41,243 bases of DNA from NCBI GenBank assembly GCA_021813325.1, contig JAKALA010000035.1, positions 1 through 41,243 on the forward strand. Direction: 5' to 3'. Below the pieces are notes generated by a model, which was given only the letters and a program-made list of their open reading frames with translations, had not been told where the DNA came from and ran no database searches. This DNA is from a bacterium (GTDB lineage: Bacteria > Verrucomicrobiota > Verrucomicrobiia > Limisphaerales > UBA11358). How positions within the stretch are numbered: the stretch's first letter is position 1; the number at the start of each line of letters is the position of its first letter. Below, in pieces: positions 18,655-25,011 of the stretch. The translations under genes and the position numbers were made by a program.

Positions 18655-19809
18655 TCAGTTGGCTTTGAATTCTGCCGCCTGATCTGGAGTCGGCTGCCAT
18701 TCGGCCACGCCCACCAGCGAATCCGCGCAGCCGTAGTAGAGAAACCAGTTGCCTTGATACAACACCAAGCCTTCGGCAAAGGTCGTGCCGCTGGCGTATT
18801 GACCGGTGCGTTCAAACGGCGCTTCCGGCTTGTAAAACGGCTCATCCAAACGGGCCAGCAACCGGGCCGGATCTTGCGCATCAAACAAGGCCTGTCCCAC
18901 GGCATAAGCGCCGGCGCCGATCTTGGGATCGCCGCCGTGCTGGCTGTTTTTGCCGTTGTAAAGCAGCACAATGCCCTTGGCGGTCAGCACTGCGGGCGGG
19001 CCGGCCTCGGCTAAATTGCTGTCAAACTTGCCCGGGCGCGTCTTCAATACCGGTGCGCCCTGCGTCCAGTGAATCAGATCGTCGGACGAGGCGCAGGCAA
19101 TGGCGCCTTCCCCCCAATACATCCAGTATTTGCCGTTGATTTTGGCCGCTTTCAGCCGGCCATCCACCACGCGACACACAATGCTCGCCGACTTGCTCCA
19201 TTTGAGATTCGGGAAAATCGGACCCTGCTTTTCCCATTGCAGCAAATTTCTGGAAGTGGCCACGGCCAGCCGGGCCACCTTCTGATTCCATTGCGTGTAA
19301 AGAATCACGAACGTGCCATCCTCGGCTTCCACCAAACGCGGGTCCTCACAACCGCCCACCCATTCATTTTCCTTTTGGGAATCATTGGCCGGATAAAACA
19401 CCGGCGCGGGTTGGGATTGAAAATGGATGCCGTCATCGCTGATTCCCAAGCCCAGCCGCGAAGTGTGCTGGCCAATGTTCATCTCGCCGGAATCATCCTC
19501 GGAACGATACAACATCCAGACCTGGCCGTCCTTGATCACCGCCGACGGGTTGAACGTATGCAATGCAGCCCAGTGAACCGGCCTTTGCCGCATGGGACAA
19601 AAGAAAACGGCGTTGGGGTCCGGCCGCATGACCGGATTGGCATTTTTCGGACGCACGAACGGTCCCAGCGCCCAGTCCGGCAACAAAGTTGACTGGGCCG
19701 ATCCAACCGTGACGCCGGCGAACAGCAACAAGCCAAAGAGCAATTTTTTTGTCGCCACGAAACCAGTTTGCAGGGTGCGCCCCAACGAGACTTTCAATGA
19801 AGTTTGCAT
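18655..19809 (-). CDS. GH130-like glycoside phosphorylase/hydrolase, exported
   Basis: Predicted 384-residue protein from ATG 19809 (MQTSLKVSLG); longer frames run into the upstream GH97 gene. A hydrophobic segment at 21-39 ending GSAQS suggests export. The five-bladed propeller signatures of GH130 are visible: LHTFNPSAV (84-92), GGCEDPRLV (152-160), and YYGCADSLVGVAE near the C-terminus. GH130 enzymes phosphorolyse or hydrolyse beta-mannosides. A secreted member would more probably hydrolyse, since phosphate is scarce outside, but this is inference. It follows the GH97 gene by 14 bases in the same minus-strand operon. Confidence 0.82.
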   Translation of the reverse strand: MQTSLKVSLGRTLQTGFVATKKLLFGLLLFAGVTVGSAQSTLLPDWALGPFVRPKNANPVMRPDPNAVFFCPMRQRPVHWAALHTFNPSAVIKDGQVWMLYRSEDDSGEMNIGQHTSRLGLGISDDGIHFQSQPAPVFYPANDSQKENEWVGGCEDPRLVEAEDGTFVILYTQWNQKVARLAVATSRNLLQWEKQGPIFPNLKWSKSASIVCRVVDGRLKAAKINGKYWMYWGEGAIACASSDDLIHWTQGAPVLKTRPGKFDSNLAEAGPPAVLTAKGIVLLYNGKNSQHGGDPKIGAGAYAVGQALFDAQDPARLLARLDEPFYKPEAPFERTGQYASGTTFAEGLVLYQGNWFLYYGCADSLVGVAEWQPTPDQAAEFKAN

Positions 19810-19823
19810 GATGAAGATGCCGG

Positions 19824-21686
19824 TTAGTTTTTGGCCGGACGCAACCAGGCCACGTAGCCACCGTCCTTGCGCAACGGCAAGGTCAGCGTGTCCTTGGAAG
19901 TCACCAAACGCTCGGAGCGGACGAAGGCGTCGTTGCGCTCCCCGCTGTCCGCCAGTTCCACCAATTTGTATTGGCCCCGTCCGAGAAAATTCAGCGCCAC
20001 CTCCAGGCGGCGCGGCGTGGTATCGTTGATCACGCCGATGAACCACGCATCGCCCTGGCGCCGGGCAAAACCCGCCACTTCGCCGATTTCACTCCCGGGC
20101 AGCACCCGGGTTTCATCCCAGACGGACGGCAGGGCCTTCAAAACATCCGCCGCGGCACTTTGCAGATAATTTGTGGGATTATCGCCCATGCAGAGAAACG
20201 GCGAAGTGAATACCACCGCCATCGCCAGTTCATGCGCAAACGACGAACCATCAAGCCGGCTGGGAATCAGCAGGGTCGGGGTGTAATCCGCGTGGCCCTG
20301 CACATAGCGCAGGAACGGCAGGGTGGTGTCATGCAACGACGGATTCTTGCCCTGTTCGCGGCCGGCCACCGCTTCCCGCGTGAGTTCATTGGGCCAGGTG
20401 CGCTCGCGCCCGGTCGGTTTCACCGCCCCATGAAAATCAATCATCAACTGATGCGCCGCCGCGTCGCGCAACACATCGTCATACCACTGGACCCACTCGG
20501 CATTGGCCGGCTGCGGAAAATCCACCTTCAACCCCGCCAGGCCAATCTGTTTGGCTTTGGTAAAATACGCTTCGCGTTCCGCCGGCGAATAAACGTATTT
20601 CGCATTGACCCATGCCCAGAGCGTGACGCCCTGGCTCCGGGCGTATTTCGACAGTTCAGCCAAAGCGGCCCAGGCGTTGTAGCCGCCGCCGTTCCAGTCG
20701 CGCCAACCGTCATCGACAAGATAATATTCATAGCCCATGGCTTTGGTGCCATCGATCCACGTTTTCTGTTCCTCCAGTTTCGGGCCGCCGCCGGTCAACC
20801 AATGCCAGATGGAACGACCCGGTTTGATCCAAGCGGCATTGGCCAGATCAGGTGAAGGCGGCGGACACAGATTTTTAATCAGGTCGCTGTTCACCAGCGT
20901 GTTCAAATCTTTCGCCAGCAGGGTCACGCGCCACGGCGAAACCACGTCGCCATCCTGATCCCATCCCTTGGGATCGTCATGAAACACGGCTTTGAAACCC
21001 ACAGGCCCGCGCGCATACAGCGCCATGTCGCTGTAATGAATCAAATTGGCCTCGGTCATCAGCCCGTAGCCGGTGTTCCCGGTGAACTTCAAGGCCGCGG
21101 GGGCCATCAAACGATGGCTGGCGCCCATCTGACCGACGATGTCTATTTCATAGCGGGCTTCGTAGGAACGGTTGTCGGCGCTTTGATGCCAGATCGTCGT
21201 GCCAATCGGGAGCTGCCATTCCGTGCTCTCGCCATTGATGTGATGCGGGCCACTCTCAGCCACATGATACCGATACGCCACGCCGTCGTTGTAAGCGCGC
21301 ACCTCCAACTGCCACGGGGCCGCCGCCGCCCCCCCGGTCAAGGGTATGACGGCCGCCGCATAATGATTGATCGCATTCGTGTGAACACCGATGGTCAGGT
21401 AATGCTCGTTGACCTTGGTCCGTTCCAGTTTGCCATTGACGGCCGTATGGTCACCCAGATCTACCCCATCGATGATAATGCCCATCCGCGAGGGATTCAC
21501 CACAGCGGCGTGATTGAATTGCACGGAATAAGTCAGATGATCGCCCGGCTGGATTTGAATTACCACCCGGCCATCCGGGCTTTTAACTTTGATGGTTTCA
21601 GCGGCGCTGGCAGTGAAAGCCGTCCACGCCACGACCGCCAGAAGGGCGAACTCGGTTTTGGAAATGCAACGTTTGGGGGAAAACAT
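19824..21686 (-). CDS. GH97 family glycoside hydrolase (retaining-type alpha-galactosidase-like)
   Basis: Predicted 620-residue exported enzyme with a signal peptide over residues 1-29. The three GH97 parts are present: an N-terminal beta-supersandwich (30-280), a TIM barrel (about 285-540) and a C-terminal beta domain. Calcium/catalytic surroundings include EYYLVDDGW (about 320-328), GLKVDF with Asp389, and PNELTREAV with Glu434/Glu437. In GH97, an Asp at the KVDF position marks the retaining (alpha-galactosidase-like, BtGH97b-type) subgroup, whereas SusB-type inverting enzymes lack it, so retention is predicted. It leads a two-gene operon with the GH130-like gene. Confidence 0.88.
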   Translation of the reverse strand: MFSPKRCISKTEFALLAVVAWTAFTASAAETIKVKSPDGRVVIQIQPGDHLTYSVQFNHAAVVNPSRMGIIIDGVDLGDHTAVNGKLERTKVNEHYLTIGVHTNAINHYAAAVIPLTGGAAAAPWQLEVRAYNDGVAYRYHVAESGPHHINGESTEWQLPIGTTIWHQSADNRSYEARYEIDIVGQMGASHRLMAPAALKFTGNTGYGLMTEANLIHYSDMALYARGPVGFKAVFHDDPKGWDQDGDVVSPWRVTLLAKDLNTLVNSDLIKNLCPPPSPDLANAAWIKPGRSIWHWLTGGGPKLEEQKTWIDGTKAMGYEYYLVDDGWRDWNGGGYNAWAALAELSKYARSQGVTLWAWVNAKYVYSPAEREAYFTKAKQIGLAGLKVDFPQPANAEWVQWYDDVLRDAAAHQLMIDFHGAVKPTGRERTWPNELTREAVAGREQGKNPSLHDTTLPFLRYVQGHADYTPTLLIPSRLDGSSFAHELAMAVVFTSPFLCMGDNPTNYLQSAAADVLKALPSVWDETRVLPGSEIGEVAGFARRQGDAWFIGVINDTTPRRLEVALNFLGRGQYKLVELADSGERNDAFVRSERLVTSKDTLTLPLRKDGGYVAWLRPAKN

Positions 21687-21860
21687 GGCTGGAACTTACC
21701 GAATTTTCCATTCCATTCGCAAGTTCCGTCCGAATATAAACTCAATTCCGTCTGCCGGTTATGGCGCCGCGATCCGATCGGACTTGGTGGGTGGTCCAAG
21801 CTTGTTGTGGCGATTTTCCCCGATTGAATCCCGCCGGCGTTTGCGGTTTACTCCCGCCGG

Positions 21861-22598
21861 ATGATTTCTGAAATATTTTTTCCCAGCACCTTGCAGGTTA
21901 CCGAGCAGACCATCGACATCTCGGGTTTCACGGCCGCGCACAAGCAGTTTTACCTGAATCTCTTTTGGAAAACCGTGGAGATCTACAATTCCCGCCCAAA
22001 ACCGCGGGTGACGATTGGATTTGCCGGCCCCACGGGCGCGGGCAAATCCGTCGTCGCCGTGCTGTTCAAGGAACTCGCCCGACAGGCGGGGCTTCCGTTT
22101 GCCTTTGAATCCATCACGATTGACGCCTACCATTTTCCCAATAGTTATCTCTACACGCACTTCGCCGACGGCCTTCCGCTCAAACAAGTCAAAGGCCGCT
22201 TCGACACCTATGACGTCGCCGGTTTGGTGCGCGATTTGGAATCCTACCAGGCGGGTGAACCCGTGACGTTTCCCATTTACTCCCGCAAGTTGCATGACCC
22301 GGTGCCCCACCGCATCTCAGTTAATGCCAAGAAATCCTTGCTGATCGTCGAAGGTCTCTGGCTGCTCTATGACCAGGCCGGCTGGCAAAATGTGCGGCCG
22401 CTGCTGGATTTTTCCTTTTTCATCGATTCCGACAAGGAACGCACCCGGGAGGCGGTGGTCAAACGCCACATGACCGGCGGACGCACTGTTGAAGACGCCC
22501 TGCGCCATTATGATGCCGTGGACGGGCGCAATGCTGATTTGGTTCAATTGACCAAAGCCAAAGCCAACCAGGTGATTCCGCCTTATTACTTGATTTAG
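21861..22598 (+). CDS. P-loop nucleoside/sugar kinase (CoaA/uridine-kinase-like)
   Basis: Predicted 245-residue cytoplasmic kinase. The Walker A motif is GPTGAGKS (56-63). Asp in TIDAYHF (following the FAFESI strand) and the LIVEGLWLL strand match the uridine-kinase/pantothenate-kinase fold, and DKERTREAVVKRHMTGG resembles the lid/arginine region. NCBI-type annotation would be 'nucleoside/nucleotide kinase family' or fructose-transport kinase-like. It probably phosphorylates a small metabolite such as a nucleoside, sugar or vitamin. It is transcribed alone on the plus strand, divergent from the GH97 operon. About 58 bases after its stop, a structured region with a terminator begins. Confidence 0.82.
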   Translation: MISEIFFPSTLQVTEQTIDISGFTAAHKQFYLNLFWKTVEIYNSRPKPRVTIGFAGPTGAGKSVVAVLFKELARQAGLPFAFESITIDAYHFPNSYLYTHFADGLPLKQVKGRFDTYDVAGLVRDLESYQAGEPVTFPIYSRKLHDPVPHRISVNAKKSLLIVEGLWLLYDQAGWQNVRPLLDFSFFIDSDKERTREAVVKRHMTGGRTVEDALRHYDAVDGRNADLVQLTKAKANQVIPPYYLI

Positions 22599-22655
22599 AA
22601 GTGTTTCAGTCGATTCTAAAGCGCCGGGAAACGGCCACGAAAACTTGCGCTTCAC

Positions 22656-22887
22656 GGACCCGTTCCCGAAAACCGAAATGGCGGCAACGCGGACGCCGCC
22701 TCCACGCGCGCCTTCGGTTTTGGGGATAAATCCGCGGGTTGTCCCCCATGTCACCACAACTGGTGACATGCAGAAAAATAGGGCTGGGTTATGCTGTCCT
22801 CAGTTGGAAGTTGTGAGCCAACTGAAAGATTTTAGAGTGTGTTGTGTTCTTATGGAGGCCGGAGTAGTGTCCGGCCTCTTTTCTTTT
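22656..22887 (+). ncRNA. Candidate structured RNA with kissing-loop hairpins
   Basis: No gene lies here, but several inverted repeats follow each other. A nested stem pairs AAAACCGAA (22669-22677) with TTCGGTTTT (22713-22721), capped by GGCGGC/GCCGCC (22680-22685, 22695-22700). A perfect 9-bp hairpin is CATGTCACC/GGTGACATG (22747-22755, 22762-22770) with loop ACAACT. A 7-bp hairpin is CAGTTGG/CCAACTG (22801-22807, 22818-22824). The last loop contains AGTTGT (22809-22814), exactly complementary to the loop ACAACT. A terminator closes the unit. It may be an independent small RNA or a structured 3' UTR of the kinase gene. No known RNA family was recognised. Confidence 0.5.
22855..22887 (+). terminator. 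Perfect Rho-independent terminator
   Basis: GAGGCCGG and CCGGCCTC form a perfect 8-bp GC-rich stem around the loop AGTAGTGT, followed by TTTTCTTTT. It ends the structured region after the kinase gene. A second small hairpin, CGCATG/CATGCG with loop ATTT, lies at 22905-22920. The remaining bases up to 23131 show no gene. Confidence 0.88.
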
Positions 22888-23131
22888 GCCTACGGGCTGA
22901 TTATCGCATGATTTCATGCGGCTTTCCGAAGGTTTCTGCGAACAAATTGCGGTAACTAGGGGTAACAAAACCTTACTCACAAACCACTTTTACCGGCCGT
23001 CAAAAAGCCCGGGCCGGCTCGCCGGCGGCGGACGGGAGCGGAACGTAATGGCCGGTCAAACCGCGTTTCATGGAATGAAACAACTTTTAAAACCCGGTGA
23101 ATGATTTAATGGATGCCGATGCGGTCCACCT

Positions 23132-23332
23132 TCACGCGGCTTGAAATTGCAATTCCCGCAAATCCCGTTTCGGCGTGCGTTGGGAGAGCTTCAGCATTTC
23201 CACGCCCACCACCTGATTGCGTTCGTTGAAATCCAGCGCCACGCCCGGCGACACCTCTTCCGATTCGACAATTTTGGAATCATCGAGCCGCCGGTAAAGC
23301 GCGTCCGCTTCTTTGTCCACGTGCCGTCTCAT
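23132..23332 (-). CDS. DUF2283 small protein, antitoxin-like
   Basis: Predicted 66-residue protein with the DUF2283 pattern: DKEADALYRRL, then SKIVESEEVSPGVALDF and QVVGVEML. Members often lie beside DUF4258-type small proteins in toxin-antitoxin-like pairs. Its ATG overlaps the stop of the preceding 52-residue DUF4258-like gene by 4 bases (ATGA at 23329-23332), so the two are translationally coupled. It is the last gene of the long minus-strand chain that starts at the PLD-helicase. Confidence 0.8.
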   Translation of the reverse strand: MRRHVDKEADALYRRLDDSKIVESEEVSPGVALDFNERNQVVGVEMLKLSQRTPKRDLRELQFQAA

Positions 23333-23487
23333 AGCTGGCCTTTCATTTTCCGGTCAAAGAATATACTCACCACCCGGTTCGGTTCAACTGCCGGGTTCAC
23401 CGCCACCCGCGGCACCCGCCCGCCAAATTCGGGAATCTTCCGGAAATACCGCTCCACCGCCGCGTGCCGGGTCAATTCCGATTTCAT
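23329..23487 (-). CDS. Short DUF4258-like protein, toxin-like, probably truncated
   Basis: A 52-residue frame starting MKSELTRHAAVERYFRKIP and ending VVSIFFDRKMKGQL. The second half (GRVPRVAVNPAVEPNRVVSIFFD) looks like the C-terminal strand pair of DUF4258 proteins, which are usually 80-100 residues, so the N-terminal helix region may be shortened. ATGA overlaps join it on both sides: its ATG (23485-23487) overlaps the stop of a methyltransferase-tail fragment and its stop overlaps the start of the DUF2283 gene. It probably forms a toxin/antitoxin-like pair with the latter. Function inferred only from family context. Confidence 0.6.
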   Translation of the reverse strand: MKSELTRHAAVERYFRKIPEFGGRVPRVAVNPAVEPNRVVSIFFDRKMKGQL

Positions 23488-23705
23488 TTGGCGGACTCCA
23501 CCCGTTGAACTTCTTCCGGCGTGAGGTGGTAGAGCGCATAGACCAGTTGGTCTATCTCGGCTTCAAGCTGAGACACAGACATTCCTGTCTGGGCGTCAAT
23601 TGGATCAGCTTCACAGGCAGGAATGCCTGTGCCACTTTGGGCTTTGGCGGCGAGGATGCGGTCAACCAAACGCGCCCCGGACTTTTGCTGGTCCGGCGTC
23701 GCGGA
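23484..23705 (-). pseudogene. Third copy of the methyltransferase 3' end
   Basis: The minus-strand translation reads DQQKSGARLVDRILAAKA, then an inserted stretch, then SQLEAEIDQLVYALYHLTPE and EEVQRVESAK. The intact methyltransferase ends SEQQKSVERLVDRILAAKA ... SQLEAEIDQLVYALYHLTPE ... EIQLVEAAK, so this is a copy of its last roughly 50 codons. A palindromic repeat interrupts it in frame at 23571-23635. It starts in another frame inside a DUF2283 remnant and ends by ATGA overlap with the DUF4258-like gene. It has no domain of its own and may be translated from a TTG at 23669 as a coupling leader. Confidence 0.75.
23571..23635. repeat. Double-hairpin palindromic repeat inserted in frame
   Basis: Two hairpins, CAGACA-TTCC-TGTCTG (23576-23591) and CACAGGCA-GGAA-TGCCTGTG (23612-23631), are separated by about 20 bases in the manner of REP/BIME elements. 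Relative to the other two copies of the methyltransferase tail this stretch is an insertion, yet the reading frame is kept. Confidence 0.75.
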
Positions 23706-23751
23706 GCGTGATCGTGAGCGAATCCGTTTCTTTGTCGTATTCGATTCTCAT
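23662..23751 (-). pseudogene. Truncated DUF2283 gene
   Basis: ATG at 23751 begins MRIEYDKETDSLTITLRD, a standard DUF2283 N-terminus. After about 19 residues the reading runs out of frame into the third methyltransferase-tail copy (GPAKVRGAFG, stop). The recombination point therefore lies near 23695-23705. It probably was the partner of the YgiT-type/DUF4258 genes just upstream, or of an older pair. Confidence 0.7.
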
Positions 23752-23764
23752 TGGTTTGGAAAAC

Positions 23765-23998
23765 TCACGCCATCGCAAACACATCCAGCGGCACGGTTTT
23801 GGCCGGGCGCGCGTCGTGAACCAGCCGCCGGACGCGCTCGGTTGTCTCACGGGAAAAAACCGCCTCGCCGCAATGCTCGCACACTTGCGCGGGAATATGC
23901 TCCACCAATACGCGACGTCCGGCAATCGTGAAGACCTCGCTCACGAATTCATTTTTCGCGGCGGTGTGGCCGCAGACATGGCATTTGAACATAATCAT
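23765..23998 (-). CDS. YgiT-type zinc-finger protein, antitoxin-like
   Basis: Predicted 77-residue protein with two Cys pairs: Cys6/Cys9 (FKCHVCG) and Cys40/Cys43 (VCEHCGEAVF). This is the N-terminal zinc-binding module of MqsA/YgiT-type antitoxins, here without a DNA-binding helix-turn-helix. Proteins like this usually follow a DUF4258 gene, as here: its ATG overlaps that gene's stop by ATGA (23995-23998). Predicted to neutralise or regulate the DUF4258 partner. The pairing is known from genome context; activity is not shown by the sequence. Confidence 0.82.
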   Translation of the reverse strand: MIMFKCHVCGHTAAKNEFVSEVFTIAGRRVLVEHIPAQVCEHCGEAVFSRETTERVRRLVHDARPAKTVPLDVFAMA

Positions 23999-24303
23999 CT
24001 CCGGTTTCGATTTTCAATCCACTCATTCGGATCCGGTTCGTAAATCGTGATAATTTTTACAACGTCCGACTCCGCCAAAGATACCTGAAAATGCAATGGC
24101 CGTCCAGCGGCGGTGAATCCCAGCAGCAACGCGCTCGGCGAATACTTGTCCTGCGGGTAATCCTCAATCATTTCCACCTGGCCGCCGGCCTCGCGGATTT
24201 CACGCTCGCCGGTGTTTCGTTCAACCACGCGCCGGAAGGCGTGGCGGCTGAACTCGAATTCTCCCGCCGCCAGTTGCCGTTGAATTTGCGAAAGCGTTTT
24301 CAT
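23995..24303 (-). CDS. DUF4258 small protein, toxin-like
   Basis: Predicted 102-residue protein of the DUF4258 family: an N-terminal helix with FEFSRHAFRRVVERN, then GQVEMIEDYPQDKYSPSALLLG, then a strand ending VVKIITIYEPDPNEW. DUF4258 proteins resemble RelE-like folds and are usually paired with a YgiT-type zinc-finger gene, the next gene here. ATG at 24303 overlaps the stop of a methyltransferase-tail fragment by ATGA, so translation should be coupled to whatever reads through that fragment. Confidence 0.82.
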   Translation of the reverse strand: MKTLSQIQRQLAAGEFEFSRHAFRRVVERNTGEREIREAGGQVEMIEDYPQDKYSPSALLLGFTAAGRPLHFQVSLAESDVVKIITIYEPDPNEWIENRNRR

Positions 24304-24441
24304 GGGGCGGCCTCCACCAATTGGATTTCTTCCGGCGTGAGGTGGTAGAGCGCATAGACGAGTTGGTCTATCTTGGCTTCCAGCGGGCTACCATCGGCGC
24401 GGGCGGCTTGGGCTTTGGCCGCGAGGAGGCGGTCCGCCGTC
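24300..24441 (-). pseudogene. Second copy of the methyltransferase 3' end
   Basis: The minus-strand frame reads DRLLAAKAQAARADGSPLEA and then KIDQLVYALYHLTPEEIQLV before EAAP and a stop. This repeats the last roughly 45 codons of the methyltransferase. It begins directly at the stop of the DUF4926 gene and ends in an ATGA overlap with the DUF4258 gene. No start codon or upstream domain remains, so it is a fragment rather than a gene; its survival with an intact frame suggests recent duplication or use in translational coupling. Confidence 0.78.
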
Positions 24442-24673
24442 AAGCCGTCTGCAATTCGCGGATGTGATTCACGTCACGCCGGCCCACGGGACGGGCATTG
24501 CGCGCATCCACCGTGGCTACGGCGATGGTCTCACCCGCCAGCGTGACAAATTCCACCTCATAAGCCGCGCCGCCCGGGTGGATGTGAACGACCGTGCCGA
24601 CATCGCCCGCTTCCAAGCCCTCGGCGGGCAAACCGGCGGTCAACACCACGCAATCATGCTCTTTGATTTTCAT
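24440..24673 (-). CDS. DUF4926 small protein
   Basis: Predicted 77-residue protein from ATG 24673 (MKIKEHDCVVLTAGLP). The pattern GLEAGDVGTVVHIHPGGAAYEVEFV is typical of DUF4926, a small SH3-like beta-barrel. It is commonly found just after a DUF6883 gene, as here, with an ATGA overlap (24670-24673). The pair behaves in genomes like a toxin-antitoxin or accessory module, but no activity is established. The stop abuts the second methyltransferase-tail fragment. Confidence 0.82.
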   Translation of the reverse strand: MKIKEHDCVVLTAGLPAEGLEAGDVGTVVHIHPGGAAYEVEFVTLAGETIAVATVDARNARPVGRRDVNHIRELQTA

Positions 24674-25011
24674 AAAGCTTCCAGAGGATACGCCGTTATC
24701 AACCGGGGCGCAACCGCCCCGCGATCCCACTGCCAGACCGTTCGCACATGCGGCGAACGGCCATTCGCCGCGCGCAATGTTCCCGTCACCTCAAAACGCG
24801 GGCCGAAGCCGGTTTCATGCACACGCTTCACCACTTGCGTCCGGCCATGCACCAGCAATGCGTCCGCCAAAATTTCCCATTGCTCCGCACGGAACCCGAA
24901 TTTCAAAAAGAACCGGGCTTTGCTCGCGCCGTAACGATGCGCCGGATTCAGTAAATAATCCGCGATCTTCTCGCGCTCCACGATCAGCTTGTCTGCGTTG
25001 GGCAATTTCAT
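24670..25011 (-). CDS. DUF6883 small protein
   Basis: Predicted 113-residue protein: MKLPNADKLIVEREKIADYL, LNPAHRYGASKARFFLKFGF, and a C-terminal WQWDRGAVAPRLITAYPL. These are the hallmarks of DUF6883, a family usually partnered with DUF4926. ATG at 25011 overlaps the stop of the methyltransferase gene by ATGA, so it is coupled to the restriction-modification gene. Function unknown; toxin-like activity is suggested by context only. Confidence 0.8.
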   Translation of the reverse strand: MKLPNADKLIVEREKIADYLLNPAHRYGASKARFFLKFGFRAEQWEILADALLVHGRTQVVKRVHETGFGPRFEVTGTLRAANGRSPHVRTVWQWDRGAVAPRLITAYPLEAL

